DNA of 64,000 bases from Streptomyces avermitilis MA-4680 = NBRC 14893. GTDB lineage: Bacteria; Actinomycetota; Actinomycetes; Streptomycetales; Streptomycetaceae. Where the stretch lies: the NCBI RefSeq assembly GCF_000009765.2, contig NC_004719.1, positions 30,288 through 94,287 of the forward strand, written 5' to 3'. This document shows, in pieces, positions 32,722-41,061 of this stretch. The notes beneath the pieces were generated by a model, which saw only the letters and a program-made list of their open reading frames with translations, had not been told where the DNA came from and ran no database searches. A program made the position numbers and the translations under genes. Numbering within the stretch: position 1 is the stretch's first letter; the number at the start of each line of letters is the position of its first letter.

Positions 32722-33915
32722 TCAGCAGGCCGTTGCTGGAGGTTCGACCTGGTAGCACCGTCGGTCGCGGATGAGTGCCCACAGGACGTTGACGCGTCGC
32801 CGGGCCAGCGCCAGGACGGCCTGGATGTGGCTCTTTCCTTCGGCTCTCTTGCGGTCGTAGAACCGCTTGGAGTTGGGATCGCTCCAGGAGCTGACCAGCG
32901 CGGATGTGTAGAAGACGTGCTGCAGGCGCCGGTGGTAACGCTGTGGGCGGCGCAGATTCCCGCTGGTCTTTCCGGAGTCGTGCGGGGCGGGAGCGACACC
33001 GCCGAAGGCCGCGAGCCGGTCGGCGGTGGGGAAGCCGTCCAGGCTGCCGCCGACAGCAACCAGGAACTCGGCACCGAGCTTGGGTCCCATGCCCGGCATG
33101 CTGAGGACTATGTCGGCCAGTTCGTGTTCACGAAACCGGCCTTCGATGAGCTTTTCGGTCCCGGTGATCTTCTCGTTGAGGGCCATCACCTCCTTTGCCA
33201 GGGTGTGGACCATCTGCGCGATGACCTTCTCGCCGGCGACGGCGGTGTGCTGACGCTCGGCGGCCTCCACGGCTGCTTTGGCCAAGTTCTCGGCCCCACG
33301 AACCTTGCGGTTGCGCAGCCAGGTCGTCAGCCGGTTGAGGCCGATCCGGCGCAGAGCGGTCGGAGTCTGATAGCCGGTGAGGAGGACCAGCGGTCCGGCG
33401 TTGGTGAGTTCCACAGCCCGTTCCAAAGCGGGGAACATGCTGGTCAGCACCGAGCGGAGCCGGTTGATGGTACGGGTCCGTTCGGCGACCAGGTCGATGC
33501 GGCGGCTGGTCAGAAGCGCCAGCTCGATCGTGTCCTCGTCGCCGGGGCGGATGGGCCGCAGGTCTCGGCGCATACGCGCCTGGTCAGCAATGATCCTGGC
33601 GTCGCGGGCGTCGGTCTTGCCCTCGCCGCGGTAGGCGTCGGATGCGCGGTTCACCATGCGGCCGGGGATGTACAGCAGCTCCTGCATGTGGTTGATCAGT
33701 ACCGCGATCAGCAGCCCGGGTTCGCCGCCCGTCATGTCCAATGCCCAGGTCACCTCGCGGCCGTCCGCGGTATCGAGGACGTCGCCGAGCAGCTGGAGGA
33801 GCTCCGGCTCGTCGTTGGCCACGCGGCGAGACAACAGTGTCTTGCCGTCAGCATCCATGGCGACGCAGTGGTGGTGCGTCTTGCCGCAGTCGATCCCGGC
33901 CCATATCCGGCTCAT
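32722..33915 (-). CDS. IS110-family transposase
   Basis: A 397-residue enzyme. N-terminal RuvC-like domain: WAGIDCGKTHHHCVAMDADG, ALDMTGGEPGLL and GEGKTDARDARIIADQAR carry the DEDD acidic residues. C-terminal Transposase_20: SMPGMGPKLGAEFLVAVGGS, RLAAFGGVAPAPHDSGKTSG, the second active site with the catalytic serine. IS110 recombinases use a bridge RNA made from the element's non-coding end to choose donor and target DNA. The gene appears intact. Confidence 0.95.
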   Translation of the reverse strand: MSRIWAGIDCGKTHHHCVAMDADGKTLLSRRVANDEPELLQLLGDVLDTADGREVTWALDMTGGEPGLLIAVLINHMQELLYIPGRMVNRASDAYRGEGKTDARDARIIADQARMRRDLRPIRPGDEDTIELALLTSRRIDLVAERTRTINRLRSVLTSMFPALERAVELTNAGPLVLLTGYQTPTALRRIGLNRLTTWLRNRKVRGAENLAKAAVEAAERQHTAVAGEKVIAQMVHTLAKEVMALNEKITGTEKLIEGRFREHELADIVLSMPGMGPKLGAEFLVAVGGSLDGFPTADRLAAFGGVAPAPHDSGKTSGNLRRPQRYHRRLQHVFYTSALVSSWSDPNSKRFYDRKRAEGKSHIQAVLALARRRVNVLWALIRDRRCYQVEPPATAC

Positions 33916-34140
33916 CGTGCTCCCGAAGTCGTTCCTGCCTTGCGTACCACGGACGACCTCGCCGGCATTGCTCTACACAGCGACCATCTCGCACTTCCCA
34001 ATCGGCGGCCGAGTCGTCGTGGGGAGCGGGACGGCCAAGCCTCCGGAGCCACAGACGGCAGCGCAGCTGAGAGCCACACCCCACTCCCCTGGGTGCCACA
34101 ACCCTACGAATGGCTGGGGCCAACCCGTGATCAGAAAGGT
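33916..34140 (-). ncRNA. Candidate IS110 bridge-RNA region
   Basis: The 5' non-coding end of the element, upstream of the transposase start, is where bridge RNAs lie in the IS110 group. It contains partly self-complementary GC-rich stretches (CCCACTCCCCTGGGTGCC, CTCCGGAGCC), but the loops cannot be assigned from one sequence. The assignment is by family knowledge, not by direct evidence. Confidence 0.35.
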
Positions 34141-34151
34141 AGAGCGAGCTG

Positions 34152-34901
34152 ATGGACGCCATCCCCTTCGCACTGGACGGCTACCTGGCCGCCGACCCCG
34201 AACCCGGTGACGGGGAGGACACCGCCTCCTGGCGGCTGAACTGCTCCGCCGGCACCGACCACCTGATGGAAGAAGCGGTCATCCCCTGCACCACCACGCA
34301 GCCGGAGATCGCGCACACCCTGCTCACCGAGCGGCAGCCCGGCGACCTGCTCCGGGTCAGCGGCCACCTCACGCTCCCGGACACCGCCGACGGAGTCATC
34401 CAGCTGCACGCCGACACCCTCGAAGTCCTCTGGGCAGCACCGGTACTGGATGGGGACGGGGACGACGCAGACACCGCGACCACGACAGACACGGACGCGG
34501 ACCGCAACAGCGCCATCGCGGCTCTCGCCGACGCTCTCACCAGCCTCGGACAGGCCGCACCCGGCTCCGGGCAGAGCATCCGCATCCACATCAGCCCGAC
34601 CGGGACCCTCGGTTCGGGCCTGGAGCACTGTCACCACTTCGACCTCCCCCCGGCCCTGGCCCACCGGCTCGCCGACTACATCGACGCCATGAACTGCTCC
34701 CTGGACAGCCAACACCCCGACGGCGTCGTCCTGGACCCGGAGACCATCGCGGACCTGACCGACCTGTTCGAGGACATCGACCTGATCGGCCTCACCAACA
34801 CGGTCCTCAACGCGACCCGGCCCGAGTACCGGCCCGCCGTCACACAAGCGATGGACGACATGTTCGGCGACATCCCCGCCCCCGAGGACACCGACCCGTG
34901 A
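34152..34901 (+). CDS. Hypothetical acidic protein
   Basis: A 249-residue, very acidic protein; AAAGG precedes the ATG. The first 100 residues are beta-rich with LLRVSGHLTLPDTADGVIQL, resembling an OB-fold strand pattern; an Asp/Thr linker follows (about 105-120), then a helical second half (ALADALTSLGQAAPGSG, LADLTDLFEDID). It could be a single-strand-DNA or protein-binding accessory factor; no family recognised. It continues the transfer block after the IS110 insertion. Confidence 0.7.
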   Translation: MDAIPFALDGYLAADPEPGDGEDTASWRLNCSAGTDHLMEEAVIPCTTTQPEIAHTLLTERQPGDLLRVSGHLTLPDTADGVIQLHADTLEVLWAAPVLDGDGDDADTATTTDTDADRNSAIAALADALTSLGQAAPGSGQSIRIHISPTGTLGSGLEHCHHFDLPPALAHRLADYIDAMNCSLDSQHPDGVVLDPETIADLTDLFEDIDLIGLTNTVLNATRPEYRPAVTQAMDDMFGDIPAPEDTDP

Positions 34902-34933
34902 CCGCCAGCCACACCCGAAGGGAAGCACCCCTG

Positions 34934-35110
34934 ATGCCCCCACAGCCCCAGCGCAGCGTCCTGGAGCGGTTCCCCGCCGGAGGCCCCCGCGGCTCGTGGC
35001 CGGCGGAGGAGTACGCCGCCGCCCAGCGTGCCCAGGGCACGGACGCTCAGGTCGTGATGGACCTGCGCAGTGACCAGTTCCTCGTAGTTACCGGCACCGT
35101 CCCGCAGTAG
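34934..35110 (+). CDS. Small conserved-looking protein
   Basis: A 58-residue protein from an ATG after AAGGGA: RSVLERFPAGGPRGSWPAEE, then AQVVMDLRSDQFLVVTG. A GTG at 34898, overlapping the previous stop, would add 12 residues. The compact alpha/beta sequence and clean codon bias support a real gene, but I do not recognise it. Confidence 0.65.
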   Translation: MPPQPQRSVLERFPAGGPRGSWPAEEYAAAQRAQGTDAQVVMDLRSDQFLVVTGTVPQ

Positions 35111-35119
35111 CACCACCCC

Positions 35120-35160
35120 GGAGCGCCGCGCCCGACCTTCCCGGCCGGGCGCGGCGCTCC
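35120..35160 (+). terminator. Hairpin, 15-bp perfect stem
   Basis: GGAGCGCCGCGCCCG and CGGGCGCGGCGCTCC around an 11-base loop. Confidence 0.65.
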
Positions 35161-35197
35161 GCCGTTCCCTCACCACCGAGCAGAAGGGCACCCCTTC

Positions 35198-35638
35198 GTG
35201 CGTCTGATCCGCCTGATCTCCTTCGGCTATCTGCACCTGCCCACCGGCCCGGACGGCTCCCCCGTCCCGCCTGCCGCCGACCGTATCGAGGACGTCCGCG
35301 ACCGGCTCCGCGACCCCGCCGCCGCCCGCGACATCCTCGACCTGGACGGCCTCAACCCCCGTGTCCAGGACGTCGTCCTGAACACCCCCGGCGCCCGCGA
35401 ACTCATCGCCAACCTCGCCGATTACGCCGACCTGCCCGCCGGTCCGAGCCGCATCGCGATCGGCTGTGCAGGAGGCAGGCACAGGGCCAGCGGCCTCACC
35501 GAAATCCTTGCCCGCACACTCCGCGACCGGGGCCGCGAGGTCGAAGTCGAGCACCTCCATGTCCACTTGCCGCGCGTGCTCAAGACCCCCGCCCACGGCA
35601 CCGCCCACCCCAGCTCCACGCAGGAGGCCACCCGATGA
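35198..35638 (+). CDS. RapZ C-terminal-domain protein
   Basis: A 146-residue protein from a GTG after AGAAGGG. LIRLISFGYLHLPTG and RIAIGCAGGRHRASGLTEIL match the C-terminal domain of RapZ/YvcJ, which binds RNA or amino-sugar metabolites; the N-terminal P-loop kinase domain of RapZ is absent. Stand-alone RapZ-C proteins occur on Streptomyces plasmids. A link to the nearby P-loop kinase-like protein (28514-29470) is only suggested by co-location. Its stop overlaps the next ATG. Confidence 0.8.
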   Translation: MRLIRLISFGYLHLPTGPDGSPVPPAADRIEDVRDRLRDPAAARDILDLDGLNPRVQDVVLNTPGARELIANLADYADLPAGPSRIAIGCAGGRHRASGLTEILARTLRDRGREVEVEHLHVHLPRVLKTPAHGTAHPSSTQEATR

Positions 35639-36258
35639 AGCGTCCCTTCCCCCGCTGCGGCCACACGCCCGGCGCCCTCAGCCCCGAGGACCAGGCCGCC
35701 GTCAACCAGTTCCGCGCGCTGCTCGCCGCACTGCGCGACATGGAGCCCTGGACCCCCGGCCTCTACCGGGACATCGCCGTACGCGTCGGACCGTTCGTGG
35801 AAAGGGCCCACCCCCGCCCGGGCGACGACCACGATCCCGACCTGATCGCCGTCTCCCTGGTCCACCCCGACACCCCGCACGCCGCGGCCTACCTCCACGG
35901 CCACCAGCTCTACACCGGTAGGGGCTGGCTGCGCTGCGAGACGGACAAGATCCTCGGAGTGTGGCACCCGGCCCTCACACCGCTCACCCACGCCGCGGCG
36001 GGCCTGGACCTCCCCGACGACGTCGGCATGAGCCTGGCGCACTACGCCGTCCATGTCGAAGCCCGCCGGAAGGACAACTCCGGCCGCATCATGCTCCGCA
36101 TGGGCCCGTACACCCAGACCTGGCTCGCCTCCCGTGACGCGGACCGCCTCAACACCCTGCTGGAGGGCAAGGCGGCCACCGTCGTCCCCGGGTTCACGGT
36201 TACCGCGAAGGCGGCGCCGTTCGATGTCAGCGACCACGAGAGCTACGACGACCCGTAG
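35635..36258 (+). CDS. Hypothetical protein, last gene of the transfer block
   Basis: A 207-residue protein overlapping the previous stop. Alpha/beta character: FRALLAALRDMEPWTPGLYR, DPDLIAVSLVHPDTPHAAAY, LARDAD-type helix near 160. No family recognised. A strong terminator follows. Confidence 0.7.
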   Translation: MKRPFPRCGHTPGALSPEDQAAVNQFRALLAALRDMEPWTPGLYRDIAVRVGPFVERAHPRPGDDHDPDLIAVSLVHPDTPHAAAYLHGHQLYTGRGWLRCETDKILGVWHPALTPLTHAAAGLDLPDDVGMSLAHYAVHVEARRKDNSGRIMLRMGPYTQTWLASRDADRLNTLLEGKAATVVPGFTVTAKAAPFDVSDHESYDDP

Positions 36259-36387
36259 GCGACCGAGGCCGCCGCGCTCCTGGCGGCCGCCATCGCTGCC
36301 GCACGGGCGGCGGCCGCCACCGTCCCCAACCCCGGCCCCGGGGAGCTGCCCGCAACATGGGCACCCTGATCTTCCCTCCACACACGA

Positions 36388-36436
36388 AGCCCTGTTCCCG
36401 GCCGCACGCTGGGAACAGGGCTTTTTGTGTTTTTTA
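36388..36436 (+). terminator. Intrinsic terminator with U-tract, end of transfer block
   Basis: AGCCCTGTTCCC, 11-base loop, GGGAACAGGGCT, then TTTTGTGTTTTTT. It is the only classical rho-independent terminator in the window and separates the plus block from the convergent parAB operon. Confidence 0.9.
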
Positions 36437-36471
36437 GGAGCTTCCGGCGGGTGTGCGAGGCGGCAGCCTCG

Positions 36472-37503
36472 TCAGTCAGCGTTGGCGGCCCGCTTTTCTC
36501 GATCGCGGAGCAGCATGTCGCATACCTTGTCGCGTTCCTCTGGCGGCATTTTGAACAGGATCAGGGTTCCTGCTTCAAAGCCGTCGTGGTACGGGAACTT
36601 CTTCACTGCCGATTGGTCCTGCTGGCCATCACGGCCTTCAGCGCCTCGCGGCTCAGGAATCGACTCCTTGGGCGGATCTTGCCCGTCGGCAGCAGGCAGC
36701 AGTTGTTCCAGCACACCGGCCGTTACCTCGCTGTGATTTTTCACGGCGTGAAAATCAGCGGGCTCGGGCGCAGGCTGCTGTCGACTCCGCGCCCGGCGCT
36801 TCGAGGCCTCAGCCCGTTCATCGGCCTTAGCTTTCTGGGCTTCCGGGGAGAGCTTGGACAAATTCCGGACGTGCTCGGTCTTGCGCTCTCCCGTCATCAG
36901 GTCTTTCTGCAGCTCGGGAGACAGCTTGAGCAGGGACAGCTTGCTCGAAAGCGTGGAGGCGGACATGGACAGGCGCCTGCACGCCTTGGTCTGCGAGCCT
37001 CCGTAGTAGTCCACCAGTTGCTTGAGGGCGTGAGCTTCCTCAAGGTCCGTCATGTCCTCGCGGTGGTAGTTCGCGATGAACGCGGACTCCAAGAGCTTTT
37101 CGTCGCTGCTCAGCCGGGCGTCATCCACTCGCACGGGAATGGTCGCCAGTCCGACCTGCCGGGCTGCCTCGAGACGCCGGTGACCGTCTATGACCACATA
37201 CTGCGCGCCGGGATCGAGATCGTTGGCGCGATCGGGCCGGCTGCGAACGTATGCGTCGACAGTACCGACCACGATCGGCAGGATGACGCCGACCTCACGC
37301 ACCGACTCAACGGTGTACTCGAGGTTCCGGAGATGGTTGCGGGGGTTGTCGGGGTTGTCGCTGATGGCAGGGACGGGCAGATCGGTCAAATCCGCAGTGC
37401 CGACACCGCCGTTGATCGTCTCGTTGATCGCGTTTCTGCGTGCGCTGCGGTTGGAGGTGCTGCCGAACGAGGACCCACGCCCCAACTGGTCCTTCTTGCT
37501 CAC
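36472..37503 (-). CDS. parB: ParB-family partition protein
   Basis: A 343-residue protein from a GTG overlapping the parA stop (GTGA). NPDNPRNHL and YVVIDGHRRLEAARQVGLAT are the ParB/sulfiredoxin-like CTPase motifs; GGSQTKACRRLSMSASTLSS is the helix-turn-helix for parS binding; the C-terminus is charged, with a likely dimerisation helix. Together with ParA it segregates the plasmid. One parS-like palindrome lies inside this gene at 36738. Confidence 0.92.
   Translation of the reverse strand: MSKKDQLGRGSSFGSTSNRSARRNAINETINGGVGTADLTDLPVPAISDNPDNPRNHLRNLEYTVESVREVGVILPIVVGTVDAYVRSRPDRANDLDPGAQYVVIDGHRRLEAARQVGLATIPVRVDDARLSSDEKLLESAFIANYHREDMTDLEEAHALKQLVDYYGGSQTKACRRLSMSASTLSSKLSLLKLSPELQKDLMTGERKTEHVRNLSKLSPEAQKAKADERAEASKRRARSRQQPAPEPADFHAVKNHSEVTAGVLEQLLPAADGQDPPKESIPEPRGAEGRDGQQDQSAVKKFPYHDGFEAGTLILFKMPPEERDKVCDMLLRDREKRAANAD
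36738..36754. promoter_or_regulatory. parS-like palindrome inside parB
   Basis: TTTTCACGGCGTGAAAA, identical (as reverse complement) to the site upstream of parA. The core TTTCACG.CGTGAAA resembles the bacterial parS consensus GTTTCACGTGAAAC with one extra central base. Confidence 0.7.
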
Positions 37504-38783
37504 TTGCCGACCCCTGCCACGATCAGTCGCATGATGTTCGCCTGCTTGCTCTCCGGGACGTACGCCAGCAGAGGCCGCTTGAGCCGCACGGACTCGCGCT
37601 GCTCCTTGAGGTCGTCGATCACAGCGATGACCCTGTCGTTCTCCATGTTGTGCCACTCCTCCAAAGAGGACGTGGCGATGTAGCCGCGGCGACTATCGAA
37701 CTGGTTCACCACGATGCCCAGCCGGTCGATCTCGAGATGTAGGTCCGTCTCGAGGTCTTCGATCTGCTCGATGAGCATCTCGTAGGCGTCGGCTGAACTG
37801 TCCTCGGACTGCACGGGGACGAGCACTCCAGACCGACCAGGCTTCTCGTTCGGACGCCTGCGCCCGTAGTAGAGGCCGGCGTCCATGCTCAGTCCCAGGC
37901 TTGGCGGGGAGTCGACGACGATGACGTCGAAGTCGGCCTCAAGTGAGTGCAGCGCCCGCTCAAGCGCCATCTCCTTCTGGAAACCGCGGGACTGGGCGGC
38001 CGTGAGTGCCAGCTTGGAGTCCAGCAGGAATGCCTCGCGCGTGCCCGGCAGGACGTATAGCCGGCCCCCGAAACGCGGATCGTCGATTGCTACGAGCAGG
38101 TCCTTGATGTCGCCCTGAGCGTCACCGGACATGTGGGTGACCAGGCTGTCTTCACCCACGGCGATGGGCGGGATACCCAGCTGGTTGCTGAGGTGGAGCT
38201 GCGGGTCGTAGTCGACGAGGAGAACCCTCTGCCCACCCGCGGTGTAGTCGGCGATCAGGGCGAGGAGCTGCTCACGGGTGCGGTTGAGCCGCTCAAGCTC
38301 GGTGTCGGTCAGAGTCTGCACGAAGTTCTGCAGGCACTTGACGCCGATCCCCTGAGGCTCGGCGTGAGCTTCGGCGATTCCCGCAGAGATGGTGGTCTTG
38401 CCGACGCCGCCCTTCTGGTTGCAGACGATGATCCGACGCGGCGGGGCGGGCAGACCAGCCTGCTTGGGGGAAGGGTTGTCGTCCAGCCAGGACCGGATGC
38501 TCTGCGCAAGCCCCTGGATGTAAGAGAGGCCGCGTTCAGTACAACTGGCCTTGAAGTCGTCGTACATGCCTGTAGGCAGCCAGGTGGAGAACGACCTCGC
38601 ACCCGACGTGTCGACGTCTGCGCCTGACCAGTCGCTGGCACGCCAGTTGGTGATGGCCGTGGTCGCGGCATCCTGGATGTCCAGGCCGAATTCGGCGCAA
38701 CGGATCTTCAGTTCTTGCTGGAGCGCGGGCGGAAGCTTGGACGCCACCTTTTCCCGGTCTCCGTCAGGGTATGGAGAAGCCAT
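37500..38783 (-). CDS. parA: ParA-family partition ATPase
   Basis: A 427-residue protein with a deviant Walker A KGGVGKTT at 124-131, ADFDVIVVDSPPSLG as the A' / Walker-B region, and a 115-residue N-terminal extension (ALQQELKIRCAEFGLDIQDA) that looks like a DNA-binding or regulatory domain, as in plasmid type-Ia ParA proteins. An insert of about 40 residues after the P-loop (VQTLTDTELERLNRTREQLL) is unusual. First gene of the parAB operon; a parS-like palindrome lies about 85 bp upstream, suggesting autoregulation. Confidence 0.92.
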   Translation of the reverse strand: MASPYPDGDREKVASKLPPALQQELKIRCAEFGLDIQDAATTAITNWRASDWSGADVDTSGARSFSTWLPTGMYDDFKASCTERGLSYIQGLAQSIRSWLDDNPSPKQAGLPAPPRRIIVCNQKGGVGKTTISAGIAEAHAEPQGIGVKCLQNFVQTLTDTELERLNRTREQLLALIADYTAGGQRVLLVDYDPQLHLSNQLGIPPIAVGEDSLVTHMSGDAQGDIKDLLVAIDDPRFGGRLYVLPGTREAFLLDSKLALTAAQSRGFQKEMALERALHSLEADFDVIVVDSPPSLGLSMDAGLYYGRRRPNEKPGRSGVLVPVQSEDSSADAYEMLIEQIEDLETDLHLEIDRLGIVVNQFDSRRGYIATSSLEEWHNMENDRVIAVIDDLKEQRESVRLKRPLLAYVPESKQANIMRLIVAGVGK

Positions 38784-39149
38784 GGCGTCACCTTACTGAC
38801 CCTTGATTCCGGCGCGGTGTCCGGTGTGCAAGTTCTTGACCCGCTTCACCCGTTCGACGACCCGCCGATTTTCACGCCGTGAAAAGTCACGGAAAGGTAA
38901 CGCTGCGGTCTGTGGTGACGCTCCCACGATCGAGTGACACCAGGGCGATCCGCTCAGCGAGTTGGCTACGCTGCTCCTCAAACGGCAGCGGCAAGGCCGT
39001 GCTCCCTTGAACGCCATCGGCCCACCGGCGTTCATCTACGGGCTGCGAAGGAGCTCAGCTTCACACCGCAACCACGCGCACCATCAACCCGGCTGACGGC
39101 CCGATCGCCGTACCGGAGGGCCGACTGGTACGGAGAATCAGGACCTCTC
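38784..39149. promoter_or_regulatory. Divergent promoter region of parAB
   Basis: Non-coding gap of 366 bp between parA and the first paralogue gene, holding the parS-like site. No other structure stands out. Confidence 0.5.
38869..38885. promoter_or_regulatory. parS-like palindrome upstream of parA
   Basis: TTTTCACGCCGTGAAAA, a perfect 17-bp palindrome around a central C, the second copy of the site in parB, followed by a further GTCACGG half-site. Confidence 0.75.
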
Positions 39150-40157
39150 ATGCGTAGTGAGCGGATCAGCCGACTCGCCGCCCGTCGCCAGCAGTACACG
39201 AACGAGACCTACCAGCAGGCCCGCAACCTGCTGCGCCCCGGGCGACCGCCTATCCCGGATGCGGACTGCGACAAGCAGCGGAACTTCGAGGCCGACCTCT
39301 TCCACCAGCTCATCGAGTCGAACAGGGACTTCACCGCCTATCCCTTCGGAATCCGGCGCGTCAGTCCGAAGCCCGACACGATCGAGCTGGTCGTCGAGAG
39401 TGAGCAGCGCGCCAGACGGCTGCTGTCGTGGCTGCTGCCTTGCTATGAGCCTGGCGGTGAGGTCCACGGCGTCCTGGGTCTTCGGATCCGGCAGCGCACA
39501 GTCAGGGGCGTGGAGCTGCACCTTGCTGGCCAACGCACCTCCGTATGGCTAACCGGCCCGCACCGCGACGTATGGAAGAGCGCGGAGAACGAGAGCCTCG
39601 AACATGTCGCGGACCTCGGATGGAAGGCCCTGTGGCGCGGACCGGAGCACTGGTCGGCGGAAGAGGTCGCCTTCGAGCATGAGTGGAACACGGGGGAGTG
39701 GACACGGCAGTTCCGGGCGGGCGCGTGGAGCGCCAGCGGGCTGCTGCGTCGTCTCGGGCTCTTCCGCACCCTCACCGCGGCAGACGCTGTCACCGGCTAC
39801 AAAGGGTTGGGCATCAACGGCTACGACGGCAGCGGCCCGGTGCGCTGGTGCCTGGACATCATCCACCGATCCGGCATCCGGCACCGCAAGCAGCACCTGA
39901 TCGAAGCGATCACGGACCCGGAGTTCGGGCTGCCTGTCTCCCGAGCCGATCACCTGGATGCGATCTATCCACCAGAGACGATGGAGAACTGGATCCGCCT
40001 GGATGATGAGGCCCGGACAGGCCTCATCGAACTCCGCTTCACCACCTGTGACTACGAGCAACTGCAGCTGAGCACCTGCGGTCCCGAGTACCAGGCGATC
40101 GCCGAAGCAGTCGAGCGGCGAATCAGCACCGCGACCCAGCGCCTCGGCCCTGGATGA
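39150..40157 (+). CDS. Paralogue A of an unrecognised family next to parAB
   Basis: A 335-residue soluble protein. Landmarks: a Gln/Arg-rich N-terminal helix (RLAARRQQYTNETYQQARNL), PDADCDKQRNFEADLFHQL, RGVELHLAGQRTSVWLTGP, SASGLLRRLGLFRTLTAADA, and HLIEAITDPEFGLPVS. The same landmarks in the same order appear in the proteins at 40213-41061 and 41552-42607, so the three are diverged copies. No known catalytic motif is visible. The ATG has AGGA upstream. Confidence 0.75.
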   Translation: MRSERISRLAARRQQYTNETYQQARNLLRPGRPPIPDADCDKQRNFEADLFHQLIESNRDFTAYPFGIRRVSPKPDTIELVVESEQRARRLLSWLLPCYEPGGEVHGVLGLRIRQRTVRGVELHLAGQRTSVWLTGPHRDVWKSAENESLEHVADLGWKALWRGPEHWSAEEVAFEHEWNTGEWTRQFRAGAWSASGLLRRLGLFRTLTAADAVTGYKGLGINGYDGSGPVRWCLDIIHRSGIRHRKQHLIEAITDPEFGLPVSRADHLDAIYPPETMENWIRLDDEARTGLIELRFTTCDYEQLQLSTCGPEYQAIAEAVERRISTATQRLGPG

Positions 40158-40176
40158 GTTCCTCGGGAAAAACGAA

Positions 40177-40214
40177 GACCGTCCGAGGCTTCCCACGGGC
40201 AGCGCCGGACGGTC
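40177..40214. terminator. Bidirectional hairpin terminator
   Basis: GACCGTCCG and CGGACGGTC, perfect nine-base arms between two convergent genes; the right arm overlaps the stop of the minus gene. Confidence 0.55.
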
Positions 40215-41061
40215 ACCCCTCTTCGACCCGCAGTGCCAGCACGGCGGTGCCGACCTGAACTTCCCATCCCCGACGCACACGGACGGCATGGGCGCCGGCG
40301 ATACCGGCCTGCGGATCGGTCAGCGCCATGGCGACGTCCTCGGCGAAGGGGAAGCTGCCCCACGTCAGTTCCCACCAGTCACCGCGACCCCAAAGACGCC
40401 TGCCCACGCGGCCTCCCCACGCACTGGTGCGATCCAGAGGATCCATGAACCAGTTCCCCAGCGCCCATTGCCGCTGGGGATCACGCAGTCCGATCCGTGT
40501 CACCAGGCCTGACAGAAGAACCAGCGTGTCATCTGTCATAGGCGGCACGTCCGCCAGTGCATCGTGCTCCTCCCCGGTCAGGCCCTGGTCCACGGTCCAC
40601 ACCCGGTGCTCGTCGAAGCCACCGTCGAAGGGAGGAACCGGGGGACGATCGGTGACGGTCATTCGTGCGCCGGTGACCAGATGCCGAAGCTGGAAGGCGT
40701 CAGCCCTTGCTTCCTCCAGACGCAGGCCGGGCAGACCCACCGGCTTGCCACGAGGCACCAAGTACGTGAGCACATTGGACGGCGTGGGCGTGATGACCAC
40801 CAAGTCGTCGGGCCTGGGGGAGAGAATCAGGTCGTAGTGGGTCACCGACGCCATAGCCCACATGCCCGGCCACTCCTGCAGAGGGCCTCCGTTGAAGATG
40901 CCCAAAGCCAGCAATGCCCGAAGCCGTTGCTGGGCCAAGTCGGAGGTGTCGAAGCCCAGGTGGCCGCAACCGCGGGGAACACCTCGTGCAGCCGCCTGCC
41001 TATGTTCACCGGAGAAAGCGCGACGAGTCGCAGAAGCGGAACGACGACCGGAGTGGGCCAT
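40213..41061 (-). CDS. Paralogue B of the unrecognised family
   Basis: A 282-residue protein; AAGGA lies seven bases before the ATG. It shares with its two neighbours the N-terminal helix (ATRRAFSGEHRQAAARG), a Q..L.ALL segment, RLEEARADAFQLRHLVTGAR, the LLSGLVTRIGLRD segment, and WWELTWGSFPFAEDVAMALT followed by DPQAG. It is the shortest member and convergent to paralogue A. Catalytic residues cannot be assigned. Confidence 0.75.
   Translation of the reverse strand: MAHSGRRSASATRRAFSGEHRQAAARGVPRGCGHLGFDTSDLAQQRLRALLALGIFNGGPLQEWPGMWAMASVTHYDLILSPRPDDLVVITPTPSNVLTYLVPRGKPVGLPGLRLEEARADAFQLRHLVTGARMTVTDRPPVPPFDGGFDEHRVWTVDQGLTGEEHDALADVPPMTDDTLVLLSGLVTRIGLRDPQRQWALGNWFMDPLDRTSAWGGRVGRRLWGRGDWWELTWGSFPFAEDVAMALTDPQAGIAGAHAVRVRRGWEVQVGTAVLALRVEEG

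Larger units (their letters stand above)
32640..34140 (-). mobile_element. IS110-family insertion sequence (approximate limits)
   Basis: One transposase of the DEDD/Ser type with about 80 bp downstream and 220 bp upstream of non-coding sequence before the next genes. IS110 elements lack clear terminal inverted repeats, so the ends cannot be read from one copy. It splits the otherwise continuous plus-strand transfer block between the Lsr2-like gene and the gene at 34152. Confidence 0.8.

Noticed and set aside
32029..34152. Plus-strand frame of 707 codons
   Set aside because: Antisense to the acetyltransferase and IS110 transposase, both with clear family motifs.
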